From the NCBI GenBank assembly GCA_018333635.1, contig JAGXTL010000016.1, forward strand, positions 1-64,000: DNA of 64,000 bases, in the 5' to 3' direction. The notes under the pieces were generated by a model. That model was not told where the DNA came from. It did not search any database and was given only the letters and a program-made list of their open reading frames with translations. This DNA comes from Dethiobacter sp. (lineage in GTDB: Bacteria > Bacillota > Dethiobacteria > Dethiobacterales > Dethiobacteraceae). The position numbers were made by a program, and so were the translations under genes. Shown here piece by piece: positions 8,783-17,515 of the stretch. The first letter of the stretch is position 1, and every line of letters starts with the position of its first letter.

Positions 8783-10003
8783 GTGATTCCGCGGGAGCAA
8801 TATACCACTGATAAACCGGTGTATGAGTTGAAAGAGAAACAATATAACCGTTTTCCGGTTTTTAAGCAGGCCTTTGTTACGGTGAGTGAAGAAGATACAG
8901 GCGAGCGGAGTTACATGGGTTTTCTAGCAAAAATGCAGGAAAACGCCGTAAAAAATATGATGTGCGATGTTTCAGGACGTACTATCGCCGATTATGCGCT
9001 TAACTTTGGCGCTAATACCATTAACCTGATTCTTGGTGAGTATGGTTTCCCCAACAGCCACTTTCTTAAATGGAGTCCGCTTTTTGTACCAGAGGTGCTA
9101 ACACAAAGACCGGCTGAGACGGATCGAGAAAAACTGACGGGACTGGTGAAAAGCACCGCAGAACTTTACGGCGCCGATCTAGTGGGAGTTACCGGCCTTG
9201 ATGAAAAGTGGGTTTATTCTCACGATTTGTTTAAGCCCTTTCTATTGGCAGACACAGATAAACCACAGGAAACAGAAGATGCTTTTGTCATTCCGAAGTC
9301 GATGAATACAGCGATTGTGCTGGCGGTAGCCATGAATACTGAGCTGATAGAAAAATCACCGAAAGTGGCCGGGGGTACAGCCGTAAACCTTGGTTATTCC
9401 CGGATGGGCATTCTGGCAGTTTCACTGGCGGAGTTTATCCGCTCCATGGGCTATCTAGCAATACCCTGCATGAATGACACCGCACTTAGTGTGCCACTAG
9501 CCATTGACGCTGGTCTCGGGGAATTGGGACGCCACGGACTTCTGATTACCCCGGAATTTGGCTCAAATGTGAGGCTATGCAAAGTATTGACCAATATGCC
9601 ATTGCTTCATGATCAACCGATCGATATGGGCATAACGGAGTTTTGTGCGCAGTGCCTGCTTTGTGCGCAGCATTGTCCTGCTAATGCTATTACAAGTGGG
9701 AAAGCTTCTTTTGAAGGCGTTTGTCAAAACAACAATCCGGGCATAAGGAAATGGCATGTTAAGTCATCCGATTGTCTGCATTTTTGGCAGCAAAACGGGG
9801 TCGACTGCGCAAATTGCATTGCGGTCTGTCCGTTTACTTACGGCTTTCACTGGTCACAATGCGTTGAATGTGTACGCTGCGACACAACCTATGGTTGTTC
9901 CTTGCATCTTGCCACCCACTTGCGTGAAAAATATGGGTTCATTAAAGAAGCTCGCTGGTGGGAGCGCTCCGTACAAACACCGCTGCCACGCAAGGGTCTC
10001 TAA
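8783..10003 (+). CDS. Cytosolic reductive-dehalogenase-like iron-sulfur protein
   Basis: A 406-residue protein of the RdhA superfamily (corrinoid and 4Fe-4S). The family core is clear: DAGLGELGRHGLLITPEFG, then the first ferredoxin cluster FCAQCLLCAQHCPANAI and a second cluster with CANCIAVCPF. An extra cysteine set (CVECVRC) follows. There is no twin-arginine signal and no rdhB anchor gene, so it is not an exported respiratory dehalogenase; it would act in the cytosol. Its substrate is unknown, and it need not be a halogenated compound. The GTG start follows GGAGGAG. It is transcribed away from adh and shares its regulatory region. Epoxyqueuosine reductase is a distant relative but fits less well. 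Confidence 0.8.
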   Translation: MIPREQYTTDKPVYELKEKQYNRFPVFKQAFVTVSEEDTGERSYMGFLAKMQENAVKNMMCDVSGRTIADYALNFGANTINLILGEYGFPNSHFLKWSPLFVPEVLTQRPAETDREKLTGLVKSTAELYGADLVGVTGLDEKWVYSHDLFKPFLLADTDKPQETEDAFVIPKSMNTAIVLAVAMNTELIEKSPKVAGGTAVNLGYSRMGILAVSLAEFIRSMGYLAIPCMNDTALSVPLAIDAGLGELGRHGLLITPEFGSNVRLCKVLTNMPLLHDQPIDMGITEFCAQCLLCAQHCPANAITSGKASFEGVCQNNNPGIRKWHVKSSDCLHFWQQNGVDCANCIAVCPFTYGFHWSQCVECVRCDTTYGCSLHLATHLREKYGFIKEARWWERSVQTPLPRKGL

Positions 10004-10167
10004 TAAGGCTGGACAGCTGTCTTATTTTTTTACCTTTTCTGGCATACTAACAAGAAGTATGCTGTAACTGCGAACATTTGGGTTGACTCGCCGCTTATGC
10101 TAACTGGTTATGATTAAGTTGTCATATTGCGTTTTGGCGAAAAGAGGAGAACCGGAGGCCTGATAAC

Positions 10168-10809
10168 TTGCCCGCTAGAGACAAAGTCGCGCGCTATGAA
10201 CGCGACCCCTTCTTAAAGGAATCATACGCCATTGACCGTAGCTCCGGCAGAATAATCATCGAGGTCTTGCTGGAAAAGCAGATCTATCTGTTTAATGAGT
10301 GGGATAACGCTTCCTACAACCGCAAAGACCTTGACCCGGATCTCATTTACTTTCTTGAGGAGTGTTTTGATGAGATCCCCTATGAGTATGAAGTGCAACT
10401 AAACATCGCCATTAACGAGAAAGAGCGCGACCCTGCGCGCGAAGCAGCGATAGCCGAGGGCATTAAGTCTCAGTTCCGACATTACCAGCGCGCGAGCAAA
10501 CGAAAACTCAAGGAGCTGTATCGCCGTGCCGCCTTTTATGTTTTAGTCTCCGCAGGGTTTCTGCTTATCGCAGGGTTGCTCGAGGGTCGCCTCATCGCAA
10601 GACCCGTCTCTGCGGCGCTGCTGCAGGGACTCTATGTGGGCGGGTGGGTGTTCTTGTGGGAAGCCATCTCAGAGGTCTCATTTAGTCGCGGCAGAGCGGC
10701 TTTGACCCACAAGATGCGCGCATACGAACGCTTTCTGCGCGCCCCGGTCGTGTTTGCCGATGTAGGACAAAAAAAGCCAGTAGAACAGACAGCAGTCATT
10801 CAAAGATAA
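10168..10809 (+). CDS. Membrane protein of unknown function
   Basis: A 213-residue protein I do not recognise. An acidic soluble N-terminal part of about 125 residues is rich in charged residues, followed by two hydrophobic helices (about 127-145 and 150-172) and a short basic tail. The TTG start follows GGAGG in an otherwise start-poor stretch. Many GCG and CGC codons give it a higher GC feel than its neighbours, and a REP-type palindrome sits 20 bases past its stop, so it may have been acquired. It is a single-gene unit converging on aroE. Confidence 0.7.
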   Translation: MPARDKVARYERDPFLKESYAIDRSSGRIIIEVLLEKQIYLFNEWDNASYNRKDLDPDLIYFLEECFDEIPYEYEVQLNIAINEKERDPAREAAIAEGIKSQFRHYQRASKRKLKELYRRAAFYVLVSAGFLLIAGLLEGRLIARPVSAALLQGLYVGGWVFLWEAISEVSFSRGRAALTHKMRAYERFLRAPVVFADVGQKKPVEQTAVIQR

Positions 10810-10824
10810 TTGCCCCAAACGATC

Positions 10825-11667
10825 CTAAGCCACGGGGACGGTTCCCGTGGCTTTGCGCATAATCTCTACAGGCGGCTCTACACCCGTAAATAAACGGAAT
10901 GCCCGGACTCCTTGATGGAGCAGCATCCCCAGGCCGTCCAAGCCCGGGCTTTTCAATTCGTCTGCATAAACGAGAAAATCTGATAACATTTTCCCATAAC
11001 GTAAATCATAAAACAAGGCGCCGGCAGCAGCAGACAAATCCAGCAACCACCCGCCGTCATCTCGCCTGAAAGGGACCGCTAAAGCATTTATAACTAACTG
11101 GGCGCCTGCTAAAGCATCTGCCGGAACGGCTGAAAGCGTAAAAATTCTAAAGTTTTGCGCTCCTAACGCTTCCGCTATTTGCTGCGCTTTACCCATTGTC
11201 CTGTTGATCAGGACAATTTGTGAAATCCCGTGCTCCTGCAAAGCGGCGGCAATGGCTCGGGCCGAACCGCCAGCGCCTAGAACTACCGCTTTTTTCCCAT
11301 TAGGTTCAAAGCCATATTCCTGCAATGAATCAATAAAACCCTCGCCGTCTGTGTTGTAGCCGGTAAGGGTGCCGCTATTATTGACGATGGTGTTGACGGC
11401 GCCGCAGCGCTTGGCTGAGCGATCCAGAAAATCAAGCTCAGGGATTACAGCTTCTTTATGGGGTACGGTGACGTTTATCCCGCTAAAGCCCAAGGAGCGG
11501 ACGGCAGAAATTGCGGCGGCAAGATTAGCGGCAGGGACATGGAAAGGCAAATAGAGATAATTTAGCGCTAGGGCCTGATAAGCAGCATTATGCATCGCCG
11601 GAGAGAGGGAATGGGTAATGGGGTCACCTATCAGACCTACTACTTTAGTCTGACCGTCGATTTGCAT
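10825..11667 (-). CDS. aroE: Shikimate dehydrogenase
   Basis: NADPH-dependent reduction of 3-dehydroshikimate to shikimate in chorismate synthesis. The 280-residue protein has the substrate motif SLSPAMHNAAY, the catalytic lysine in NVTVPHKE, NTDGEGF and the nucleotide-binding GAGGSARAI followed by NRT. The ATG at 11667 has GGAG eight bases upstream; the frame is open 17 codons further but without a good site. The last eight residues are encoded by a REP-type palindrome, so the natural C-terminus was probably altered by its insertion. The reaction-relevant core is complete. It lies downstream of yqeG and an exoD-like gene; aroE near yqeG is common in Firmicutes. Confidence 0.94.
   Translation of the reverse strand: MQIDGQTKVVGLIGDPITHSLSPAMHNAAYQALALNYLYLPFHVPAANLAAAISAVRSLGFSGINVTVPHKEAVIPELDFLDRSAKRCGAVNTIVNNSGTLTGYNTDGEGFIDSLQEYGFEPNGKKAVVLGAGGSARAIAAALQEHGISQIVLINRTMGKAQQIAEALGAQNFRIFTLSAVPADALAGAQLVINALAVPFRRDDGGWLLDLSAAAGALFYDLRYGKMLSDFLVYADELKSPGLDGLGMLLHQGVRAFRLFTGVEPPVEIMRKATGTVPVA
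10827..10853. repeat. REP-like hairpin overlapping the 3' end of aroE
   Basis: GCCACGGG and its complement CCCGTGGC flank a 7-base centre, with one more A-T pair layer on each side. It is the same repeat that opens the window. Here it sits inside a coding region: the last residues of AroE (ATGTVPVA and the stop) are read from it. It could also act as a shared stem-loop between the converging genes. Confidence 0.7.
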
Positions 11668-11701
11668 GGAAAGCACTCCTTCGCCTACTGTAACGCTCTC
11701 T

Positions 11702-12313
11702 TTACATTTTGCTGACAAAAAGCAAATTGCCGTTTGAAATGGCAGTCAGCAAAGCTAACAGCAAGACTATGACGACTGCTGCTCCGCTAAAAACTCCCAC
11801 AGCATAGAGTTTAGTATTAAAAATAGCCAAACTGATACCAATCAGCAAAATTACAGCCGCAAAAAGGGGGTTCAAAAAGGGGCTGGGCAAAACAATGAGA
11901 GATGACATCAGCACCACGACCAGGCAAGCGACTCTCACTGCCAGCTCGCCAACCTGCACGCTCCTCCCACCGCCAAAACGTTCCAGCTTTTGGATAAGAG
12001 GGACTCCCTTAGCAGCCAGACTCCTCATAAGCTGAGGAGAAAGATGACGGCGCCGCAGAAATGCAGGACACCAAGGGACTCGTATGCCCAACAAGCGCTG
12101 AAAAGACCAAACAAATAAAAGGATGCCCATTGGGCTGCCTACGCCGGGCGGCAGAGGCACCAAAAGGGGCAAAGAAAGCAAAGCCAACAGGAAACCGATC
12201 CCCTGCCTGTCAATTTTCTCCAGCAACTCCCCAAGCGTTACCCCATGCTCTGCATGACTGCAAACAATCTCTGTAATTCTCTGAGAAAGCTTCTCCAAAC
12301 AGCTTACCTCCAA
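11702..12313 (-). CDS. ExoD-family membrane protein
   Basis: A 203-residue integral membrane protein matching the exopolysaccharide-synthesis ExoD family. An N-terminal helical segment of about 40 residues is followed by LALLSLPLLVPLPPGVGSPMG and several hydrophobic helices after residue 120. The biochemical role of the family is not settled. It ends 34 bases before the aroE start, on the same strand, and is probably cotranscribed with it. Confidence 0.8.
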   Translation of the reverse strand: MEVSCLEKLSQRITEIVCSHAEHGVTLGELLEKIDRQGIGFLLALLSLPLLVPLPPGVGSPMGILLFVWSFQRLLGIRVPWCPAFLRRRHLSPQLMRSLAAKGVPLIQKLERFGGGRSVQVGELAVRVACLVVVLMSSLIVLPSPFLNPLFAAVILLIGISLAIFNTKLYAVGVFSGAAVVIVLLLALLTAISNGNLLFVSKM

Positions 12314-12387
12314 AAGCTATTTTGCCGGCTAATATAGCTGGACTTAACGCCTCCTGTTACCGCAAAAAAATCAATCTGCCCATGAAA

Positions 12388-12543
12388 CTAACTATCAAGC
12401 CATGCAGGTGTCAAGCTGCCTGCATCGAGCAGGTCAGCCAGTTTATCATTAAGTTCCTTATGCAATTTTTCATACACTAGCTTCTTTTCAGCCGTAGTCA
12501 TCTCTTTAATCAACTCTACAGCCTCCTGTGGCTTGTCTTTCAT
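12388..12543 (-). CDS. Small acidic/basic helical protein, unknown function
   Basis: A 51-residue ORF beginning MKDKPQEAVELIKEMT and predicted to be mostly helical with alternating charge. The ATG at 12543 has GGAAGGTG seven to ten bases upstream. A longer frame to 12642 would add a cysteine-rich, tryptophan-rich extension overlapping yqeG and is not credible. It lies between yqeG and the exoD-like gene on the same strand. I do not recognise the family. Confidence 0.6.
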   Translation of the reverse strand: MKDKPQEAVELIKEMTTAEKKLVYEKLHKELNDKLADLLDAGSLTPAWLDS

Positions 12544-12586
12544 TTGTCTGCACACCTTCCTGCAGCCCTTAAAGTTATTTCTAAGT

Positions 12587-13081
12587 TTACAGCATATTAC
12601 GAAGAAAGATTTTTTCCACCACGCGCATAAATTTTGTGCCAATAATTTCTTGCTTACTCATCGGTTTAACCAAAATGGTATACATGCCGCAACGATTGCC
12701 GCCCAAAATATCAGTAAAGAGTTGATCGCCGACAACTGCTATTTCGGCAGGTTGAAGGCTGAAATGAGAAGCTATTAGGCGAAACGGGCTACGGCGAGGC
12801 TTAAAAGCACCAGAAAGGGCAATAACCCCCAATTTGGAGGAAACGTCATCCACCCGGGAGTAAGTGTTATTGGAAACAATAGCAACCCTCAGACCGAAGC
12901 TTCTCGCTTTGCCTACCCATTGTAACTGCTCGTCTTTTACTTCCGAAGAGCGCCAAGGGACCAAGGTGTTGTCCAGATCAGCAATGATAGCTTTAATGCC
13001 TTGCTCTTTAAGAAAATCAAGTTTTATGTCATAGATGGAATCAACAATTTTATCTGGCCTTAAGATTTTCAGGGCGCTCAC
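12587..13081 (-). CDS. yqeG: YqeG-family HAD phosphatase
   Basis: A 164-residue member of the HAD IIIA superfamily. The nucleophile motif is IADLDNTLVPW, the second motif IVSNN, and the acidic third motif VGDQLFTDILGGNRCG. YqeG proteins are conserved in Firmicutes, usually near the GTPase gene yqeH and aroE; related enzymes act on phosphatidylglycerophosphate or on small phosphates. Here yqeH is absent but aroE lies two genes downstream. The physiological substrate is uncertain. Confidence 0.88.
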   Translation of the reverse strand: MSALKILRPDKIVDSIYDIKLDFLKEQGIKAIIADLDNTLVPWRSSEVKDEQLQWVGKARSFGLRVAIVSNNTYSRVDDVSSKLGVIALSGAFKPRRSPFRLIASHFSLQPAEIAVVGDQLFTDILGGNRCGMYTILVKPMSKQEIIGTKFMRVVEKIFLRNML

Positions 13082-13223
13082 CTCTTCTCTATAGCAAACT
13101 GAATTCCGGTCTGTACTGCTTAATTATACCATACTACGCGCACAACTAAAAGATGCTGGAAAACCGTCAGCAAAGAAAAGGTTGCCATGCTGAGTTTACC
13201 ATACATGCATGCAAGCAGGCAAT

Positions 13224-14033
13224 TTAATCAAGAATACGGGTATATAGCTCAAGCACTTCCGATAGCGGGCGGCCTTGCCCAAGAAAAGTGTTACCGTGCC
13301 AAATTTCAAAGTGCAGATGGGGCTCGTCACTTGCATTTTTAGTTTCCCCGACAATATTGGCGCGCATACCGGTATTGCCAACTTGAGCCAGAGCCTGTCC
13401 ACCTGCTACTCTGATGCCGGCAGTTATTTCAGGGTTTATGGAGGCCAAGTGGCAGTAGCGTGTTACCACCCCGTCGTCGTGGCGGATCCAGACTTGCATG
13501 CCACGAAATTTGTCTAACAGTTCCGGCGGAGTCGTCGGAGCCGCGGCTGAAAGACGAATCGCCTCCTCGTATTCAGCCAGCGTCATCTCTTGGAAGTTGT
13601 GGTCTGCACGAATGACTGTGCCATCAGCGGCGGCCAACACAATCGTGCCCCCGCTGATACCGTAATAATCCACGCCCTCATGAATGCCGTTTCTGTAGCG
13701 GCGTGGAGCGTTTGGAAGCTGGCCGGGGACAGTAGTTACTTTACGGCCTGCAATGGGGGAGGACATGTAGGATAATCTGTAGACCAGCTCGTCCACCAAG
13801 TCTGTTTGGAAGTTTATTTGCGCGGTTGGAACGGGGTTTAGTGGCTGAACCGGCAGGCCGCTTGCCGGTTCAGCAATAGGCTTTTCTTCCGCCATATCCA
13901 CTCTTTCCTGCTCCTGTGTTTGCGGCGCATCCGCCAGCTTGACCGGCTCTGCCAGAGTTTCTTCTGCAGGGTTACAGGCCGATGCAAAAAGAAGCAGCAT
14001 AATCAGCAGCAAAAAAAGCAATCTACTTTTCAT
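13224..14033 (-). CDS. M23-family metallopeptidase lipoprotein
   Basis: A 269-residue exported protein. A signal sequence with the lipobox FASAC predicts lipid attachment at Cys20, followed by an acidic/proline linker and a C-terminal LytM-type zinc peptidase domain. Zinc and catalytic residues are in HEGVDYYG (H-x3-D), HDDGVVTRYCH and HLHFE. Such enzymes cleave peptidoglycan cross-bridges or act as scaffolds in cell division and sporulation; the complete ligand set suggests activity. A 140-base gap separates it from yqeG, so it is probably a separate unit. Confidence 0.88.
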   Translation of the reverse strand: MKSRLLFLLLIMLLLFASACNPAEETLAEPVKLADAPQTQEQERVDMAEEKPIAEPASGLPVQPLNPVPTAQINFQTDLVDELVYRLSYMSSPIAGRKVTTVPGQLPNAPRRYRNGIHEGVDYYGISGGTIVLAAADGTVIRADHNFQEMTLAEYEEAIRLSAAAPTTPPELLDKFRGMQVWIRHDDGVVTRYCHLASINPEITAGIRVAGGQALAQVGNTGMRANIVGETKNASDEPHLHFEIWHGNTFLGQGRPLSEVLELYTRILD

Positions 14034-14203
14034 CTTTATCCTCCTCTAAGCTTTGCTCTTGCAGACTTAGAAAGGATTCGACATATATCTGCTTATTTCC
14101 TTTTTATGAAAATTTCAAGAATTTCGCTGTCGGCATACACAAACAAGCACAGGCAGATTATCATTACTACTGCCTATACTTGTTTGTCTTAAAGCGGGGC
14201 GTC

Positions 14204-14419
14204 TTATTCTTCTATCAACAGTTGGCGGCCTTGGCGCTTGTCCGCTTCTTGTTTAGGCACAACAAGCTCCAATACTCCATCCTTAAATTTAGCAACGGCT
14301 TTTTCCGGATCACTGTTTGGCAGGGCGATCGTTCGCATAAAAGAGCCACTTTTTCGCTCGCGCAATAAATAGCGGGCTTGACAAAGATCTAAAGGAAAGC
14401 AAAAGCGCATAGCGGGCAC
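14204..14419 (-). pseudogene. Hsp20 small heat-shock protein, 5'-truncated remnant
   Basis: The 71-residue frame carries only the last half of an alpha-crystallin domain: YLLRERKSGSF, RTIALPNSDPEKAVAKFKDG and VLELVVPK. A complete Hsp20 has about 140-150 residues; the N-terminal half that should precede it is missing and the urea-transporter stop lies 12 bases upstream. A GTG with AAGGTGA upstream, which overlaps the transporter stop, could still translate it. It is most likely debris from a rearrangement that brought the urea transporter here. Confidence 0.65.
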
Positions 14420-14431
14420 TGTCTGTTCACC

Positions 14432-15511
14432 TTAATGATTAACGGAACCCACACTGGGTCCATTTTTGGGAAATTCTAATTTACACCACGATATATGTTC
14501 TTCTGGTGTAGTCAAGGAACAATTAACCGGGATAAGCCAATTGCTGGTGCGACCAACAGAGATGAAAAGGATTGCCGCAAAACAGAATGGCAAAGTTAAA
14601 ACCGGCATGCCCCAAGGAGCCATAAAGGTTACCATAGCCCCTGCAAGCAACTGTGAACATATGGTGGCAAAAACAGCATATAGCGCTGTTTTTACATTTA
14701 GGATAAAAAAAATTCCACCGATGGCTATCGCTGTAATATATGCGTTGTACCCCCAAAGCCCCGCATAAATCGCATTTTGATCAACACCTAGCAGAATACC
14801 GGTGATCATGCCTATTGCAGAACCTACAACTGCCCAGAAAGCCATAATGCGTGAAGTAACAAACAAACCGGCAAAAACAAGTATTCCGCTAATAATGCTG
14901 TCAGCAAAGACAAGTTGGCCTATTCCGCGAAATACGGCGTTGACAATGAAATCGCTACCCAAAAAGGTCACGGTATCAACTGCGTCTACGGCAATAGGAA
15001 GTGCTGGATTAATAAGTGGCCCAACCGTAGCATGGCCATAACTCAGTGCCCCAAAGAGAAAAATTAGTGTCGTTATATTAAAGGGCAACGTAAAGGCTCC
15101 CAAGCCAAACGGTTCCATAATTCTCACCATAGCCTTCATAATTATCGTACTGAAAGCGCTAAAGACAATGATATACATCAATTGATTCATTTCTGTTCCT
15201 GCCATAAAAATTGGTGTGGCGGCGCCAACCAGAAAGCCATTGAAACCAAACAGACCAATCCGTATTTGTCCACGGTCAAAACCCATTAAATGTGCAGTCG
15301 CCGTGGCAACAACAACGCCTACAGTCGAGGCAACACCAAGCCAAAAGTCTGCGACATACATAGCGACCAATACAAAGAAGCCGGTAACCGGGTTATTTGC
15401 GATAAAAACTTCTGCAATGCCGCGCAGGCAGGAATCAATAAATGATATAAAGGGAATATTGTCCACCTTTTTGCTCATTTCTTCCATGGTTCCGTCAAGT
15501 TTTCCAAACAT
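14432..15511 (-). CDS. UT-family urea transporter
   Basis: Channel-type urea transporter of 359 residues with about ten membrane helices. The family repeats are visible: NNPVTGFFVLVA and FGFNGFLVGAATP in the first half, and GLWGYNAYITAIAIGG with TFMAPWGMPVLTLPF in the second. It would let urea pass the membrane down its gradient for urease. The gene follows ureC on the same strand after 283 bases that contain repeats and a hairpin, so its expression may be tuned separately from the enzyme genes. The ATG start follows GGAGGG. Confidence 0.92.
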   Translation of the reverse strand: MFGKLDGTMEEMSKKVDNIPFISFIDSCLRGIAEVFIANNPVTGFFVLVAMYVADFWLGVASTVGVVVATATAHLMGFDRGQIRIGLFGFNGFLVGAATPIFMAGTEMNQLMYIIVFSAFSTIIMKAMVRIMEPFGLGAFTLPFNITTLIFLFGALSYGHATVGPLINPALPIAVDAVDTVTFLGSDFIVNAVFRGIGQLVFADSIISGILVFAGLFVTSRIMAFWAVVGSAIGMITGILLGVDQNAIYAGLWGYNAYITAIAIGGIFFILNVKTALYAVFATICSQLLAGAMVTFMAPWGMPVLTLPFCFAAILFISVGRTSNWLIPVNCSLTTPEEHISWCKLEFPKNGPSVGSVNH

Positions 15512-15614
15512 TAGGTTTCCCTCCTATTTAGAATTTCGTGGCAATTTTCGGAACCCCGTGAATTAATGTCCCCACTTTTGCCTTCAATCAACCGATAAAC
15601 GGCACAAAAACATG

Positions 15615-15765
15615 AAAGAGGGAAACTTAACACGCCTCATATACAAGCTTCCCTCTTCTGCAAGAGCAAGAAAAAGACACCTCATTAAAACATTTTCTGG
15701 CTAACAGTCATTACGCCGGATCTTCAGCTGAGTCACTCAGAAAAAGACGGCCTCATGTTTTAAAA
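15615..15765 (-). promoter_or_regulatory. Structured ureC-transporter spacer: hairpin and direct repeat
   Basis: A 13-bp inverted repeat with one mismatch (AAGAGGGAAACTT at 15615, AAGCTTCCCTCTT ending 15658) lies near the transporter start. Further upstream AGAAAAAGACACCTCATT (15669) and AGAAAAAGACGGCCTCAT (15739) form an imperfect direct repeat, each followed by AAAAC. No known riboswitch consensus was recognised. The spacer probably contains a terminator or a cis-acting control element. Confidence 0.4.
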
Positions 15766-15794
15766 CTACATCCTATAGCAGTTAGCAATTATTT

Positions 15795-17513
15795 TTAGAA
15801 AAGGAAATACCGCTGAGTCATGCAAAGCTCTTTTGCCGGCTCACATGTGATCAGTTTGCCATCTACGTGCACTTCATAGGTTTCGGGATCAATCCTTATC
15901 CTTGGAGTTGCAGTATTGAGCTTCATGTCTTTTTTGCCAATATTACGGCAACCAATTACCGGCAAAAGTGTTCTATTAAGGCCATACTTTTCGGCGATAC
16001 CTGCTTCATAAGCCGCTTGCGATACAAAAATGAAACCAGACTTTACTGCTGCCATGCCGAATGCACCATACATCGGGCGGGAATAGACAGGCTGTGGAGT
16101 TGGGATAGAGGCATTAGGATCACCCATTTGTGCCCTAACAATCAACCCGTTCTTCATAACTATATCTGGCTTAATACCGAAAAACGCCGGTCGCCATAGC
16201 ACAAGGTCGGCAATTTTGCCAACTTCGACAGAACCAACATACTGTGAAATGCCGTGGGCAATTGCAGGATTAATAGTTACTTTAGCAACATACCGCTTAC
16301 AGCGGAAGTTGTCGTTGTCACCGGTTTCTTCTGGAAGAGCACCACGTTGTTTCTTCATTTTGTCGGCAGTCTGAAAAGTACGGCACCATACTTCACCAAT
16401 ACGCCCCATAGCTTGAGAGTCGGATCCAATCATGCTTATTACGCCCAAATCATGGAAAACGTCCTCAGCAGCGATAGTTTCTGGACGAATGCGGGAACCG
16501 GCAAAAGCAACATCTTCGGGGATTCTGCTGTCTAAATGATGGCAAACCATCAACATATCAAGATGTTCATCTACCGTATTGATAGTGTAAGGACGAGTTG
16601 GATTAGTTGAAGAAGGCAAACAGTTTGGTTCACCTGCTACGCGCATAATGTCAGGAGCGTGTCCACCACCAGCTCCCTCGGTATGGAAAGTGTGAATTGT
16701 GCGACCCTTAAAAGAAGCAATAGTATCCTCAACGTAGCCTGATTCGTTTAAGGTGTCTGTATGAATAAGCACCTGAACATCCATTGCATCGGCGACATTA
16801 AGGCAAGTGTCAATTGCCTGAGGTGTCGTACCCCAATCCTCATGCAATTTCATAGCGCAAGCCCCGGCTTTAATTTGCTCTAATAAGGGAGCATTAAATG
16901 AGGCATTGCCCTTAGCGAAGAAACCAAAATTCATGGGAGCGTTATCCATAGACTGCATCATGCGCATGATATTCCATGCACCGGGAGTGCATGTAGTTGC
17001 AAGAGTGCCACTATTTGGTCCGGTCCCCCCACCAAGTAAAGTTGTCAGACCACCGTCCAAACCATGATCAATATACTGTGGACAGATGAAGTGAACGTGG
17101 ACATCTATACCGCCGGCGGTCAGAATCCTGCCTTCCCCAGAGAGAGCTTCAGTAGTAGGTCCAACAACCATGTTAGGATCAACTCCGGCCATAAGGTCAG
17201 GGTTGCCAGCTTTGCCAATACCGACAATTTTACCGTCTCTGATACCCACGTCTGCTTTTACAATACCCCAGTAATCAAGAATCAAAGCATTGGTGATAAC
17301 AAGATCCAAAGCTCCCTCAGCACGTGTTGCTCGAGCCGATTGCCCCATGGCATTTCGCAGAGTTTTGCCGCCACCAAACTTTGCCTCATCACCATAGGTA
17401 CAGTAATCTTTCTCTACTTCAATAAAGAGATCCGAGTCTGCCAAACGCACTTTGTCACCGGTGGTAGGACCGTACATACTGGCATAAACTTCACGCGGAA
17501 TTTTTAAGGTCAT
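15795..17513 (-). CDS. ureC: Urease subunit alpha (catalytic)
   Basis: Nickel enzyme subunit hydrolysing urea to ammonia and carbamate in the cytosol. It has 572 residues, the normal length. The metal ligands are in place: GGIDVHVHF, the carbamylated lysine in [35 protein letters not shown], and the flap CHHLD with its catalytic histidine. The start ATG lies 3 bases after the ureB stop, so the two are translationally coupled. It is the last gene of the ureEFGDABC series before the transporter. Confidence 0.98.
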   Translation of the reverse strand: MTLKIPREVYASMYGPTTGDKVRLADSDLFIEVEKDYCTYGDEAKFGGGKTLRNAMGQSARATRAEGALDLVITNALILDYWGIVKADVGIRDGKIVGIGKAGNPDLMAGVDPNMVVGPTTEALSGEGRILTAGGIDVHVHFICPQYIDHGLDGGLTTLLGGGTGPNSGTLATTCTPGAWNIMRMMQSMDNAPMNFGFFAKGNASFNAPLLEQIKAGACAMKLHEDWGTTPQAIDTCLNVADAMDVQVLIHTDTLNESGYVEDTIASFKGRTIHTFHTEGAGGGHAPDIMRVAGEPNCLPSSTNPTRPYTINTVDEHLDMLMVCHHLDSRIPEDVAFAGSRIRPETIAAEDVFHDLGVISMIGSDSQAMGRIGEVWCRTFQTADKMKKQRGALPEETGDNDNFRCKRYVAKVTINPAIAHGISQYVGSVEVGKIADLVLWRPAFFGIKPDIVMKNGLIVRAQMGDPNASIPTPQPVYSRPMYGAFGMAAVKSGFIFVSQAAYEAGIAEKYGLNRTLLPVIGCRNIGKKDMKLNTATPRIRIDPETYEVHVDGKLITCEPAKELCMTQRYFLF

Positions 17514-17515
17514 GA

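Noticed and set aside
8783-10003. Epoxyqueuosine reductase (QueG) as the identity of the RdhA-like protein
   Set aside because: The AGLGELGRHGLLITPEFG segment and spacing of the clusters fit the RdhA family better, although the two are related.
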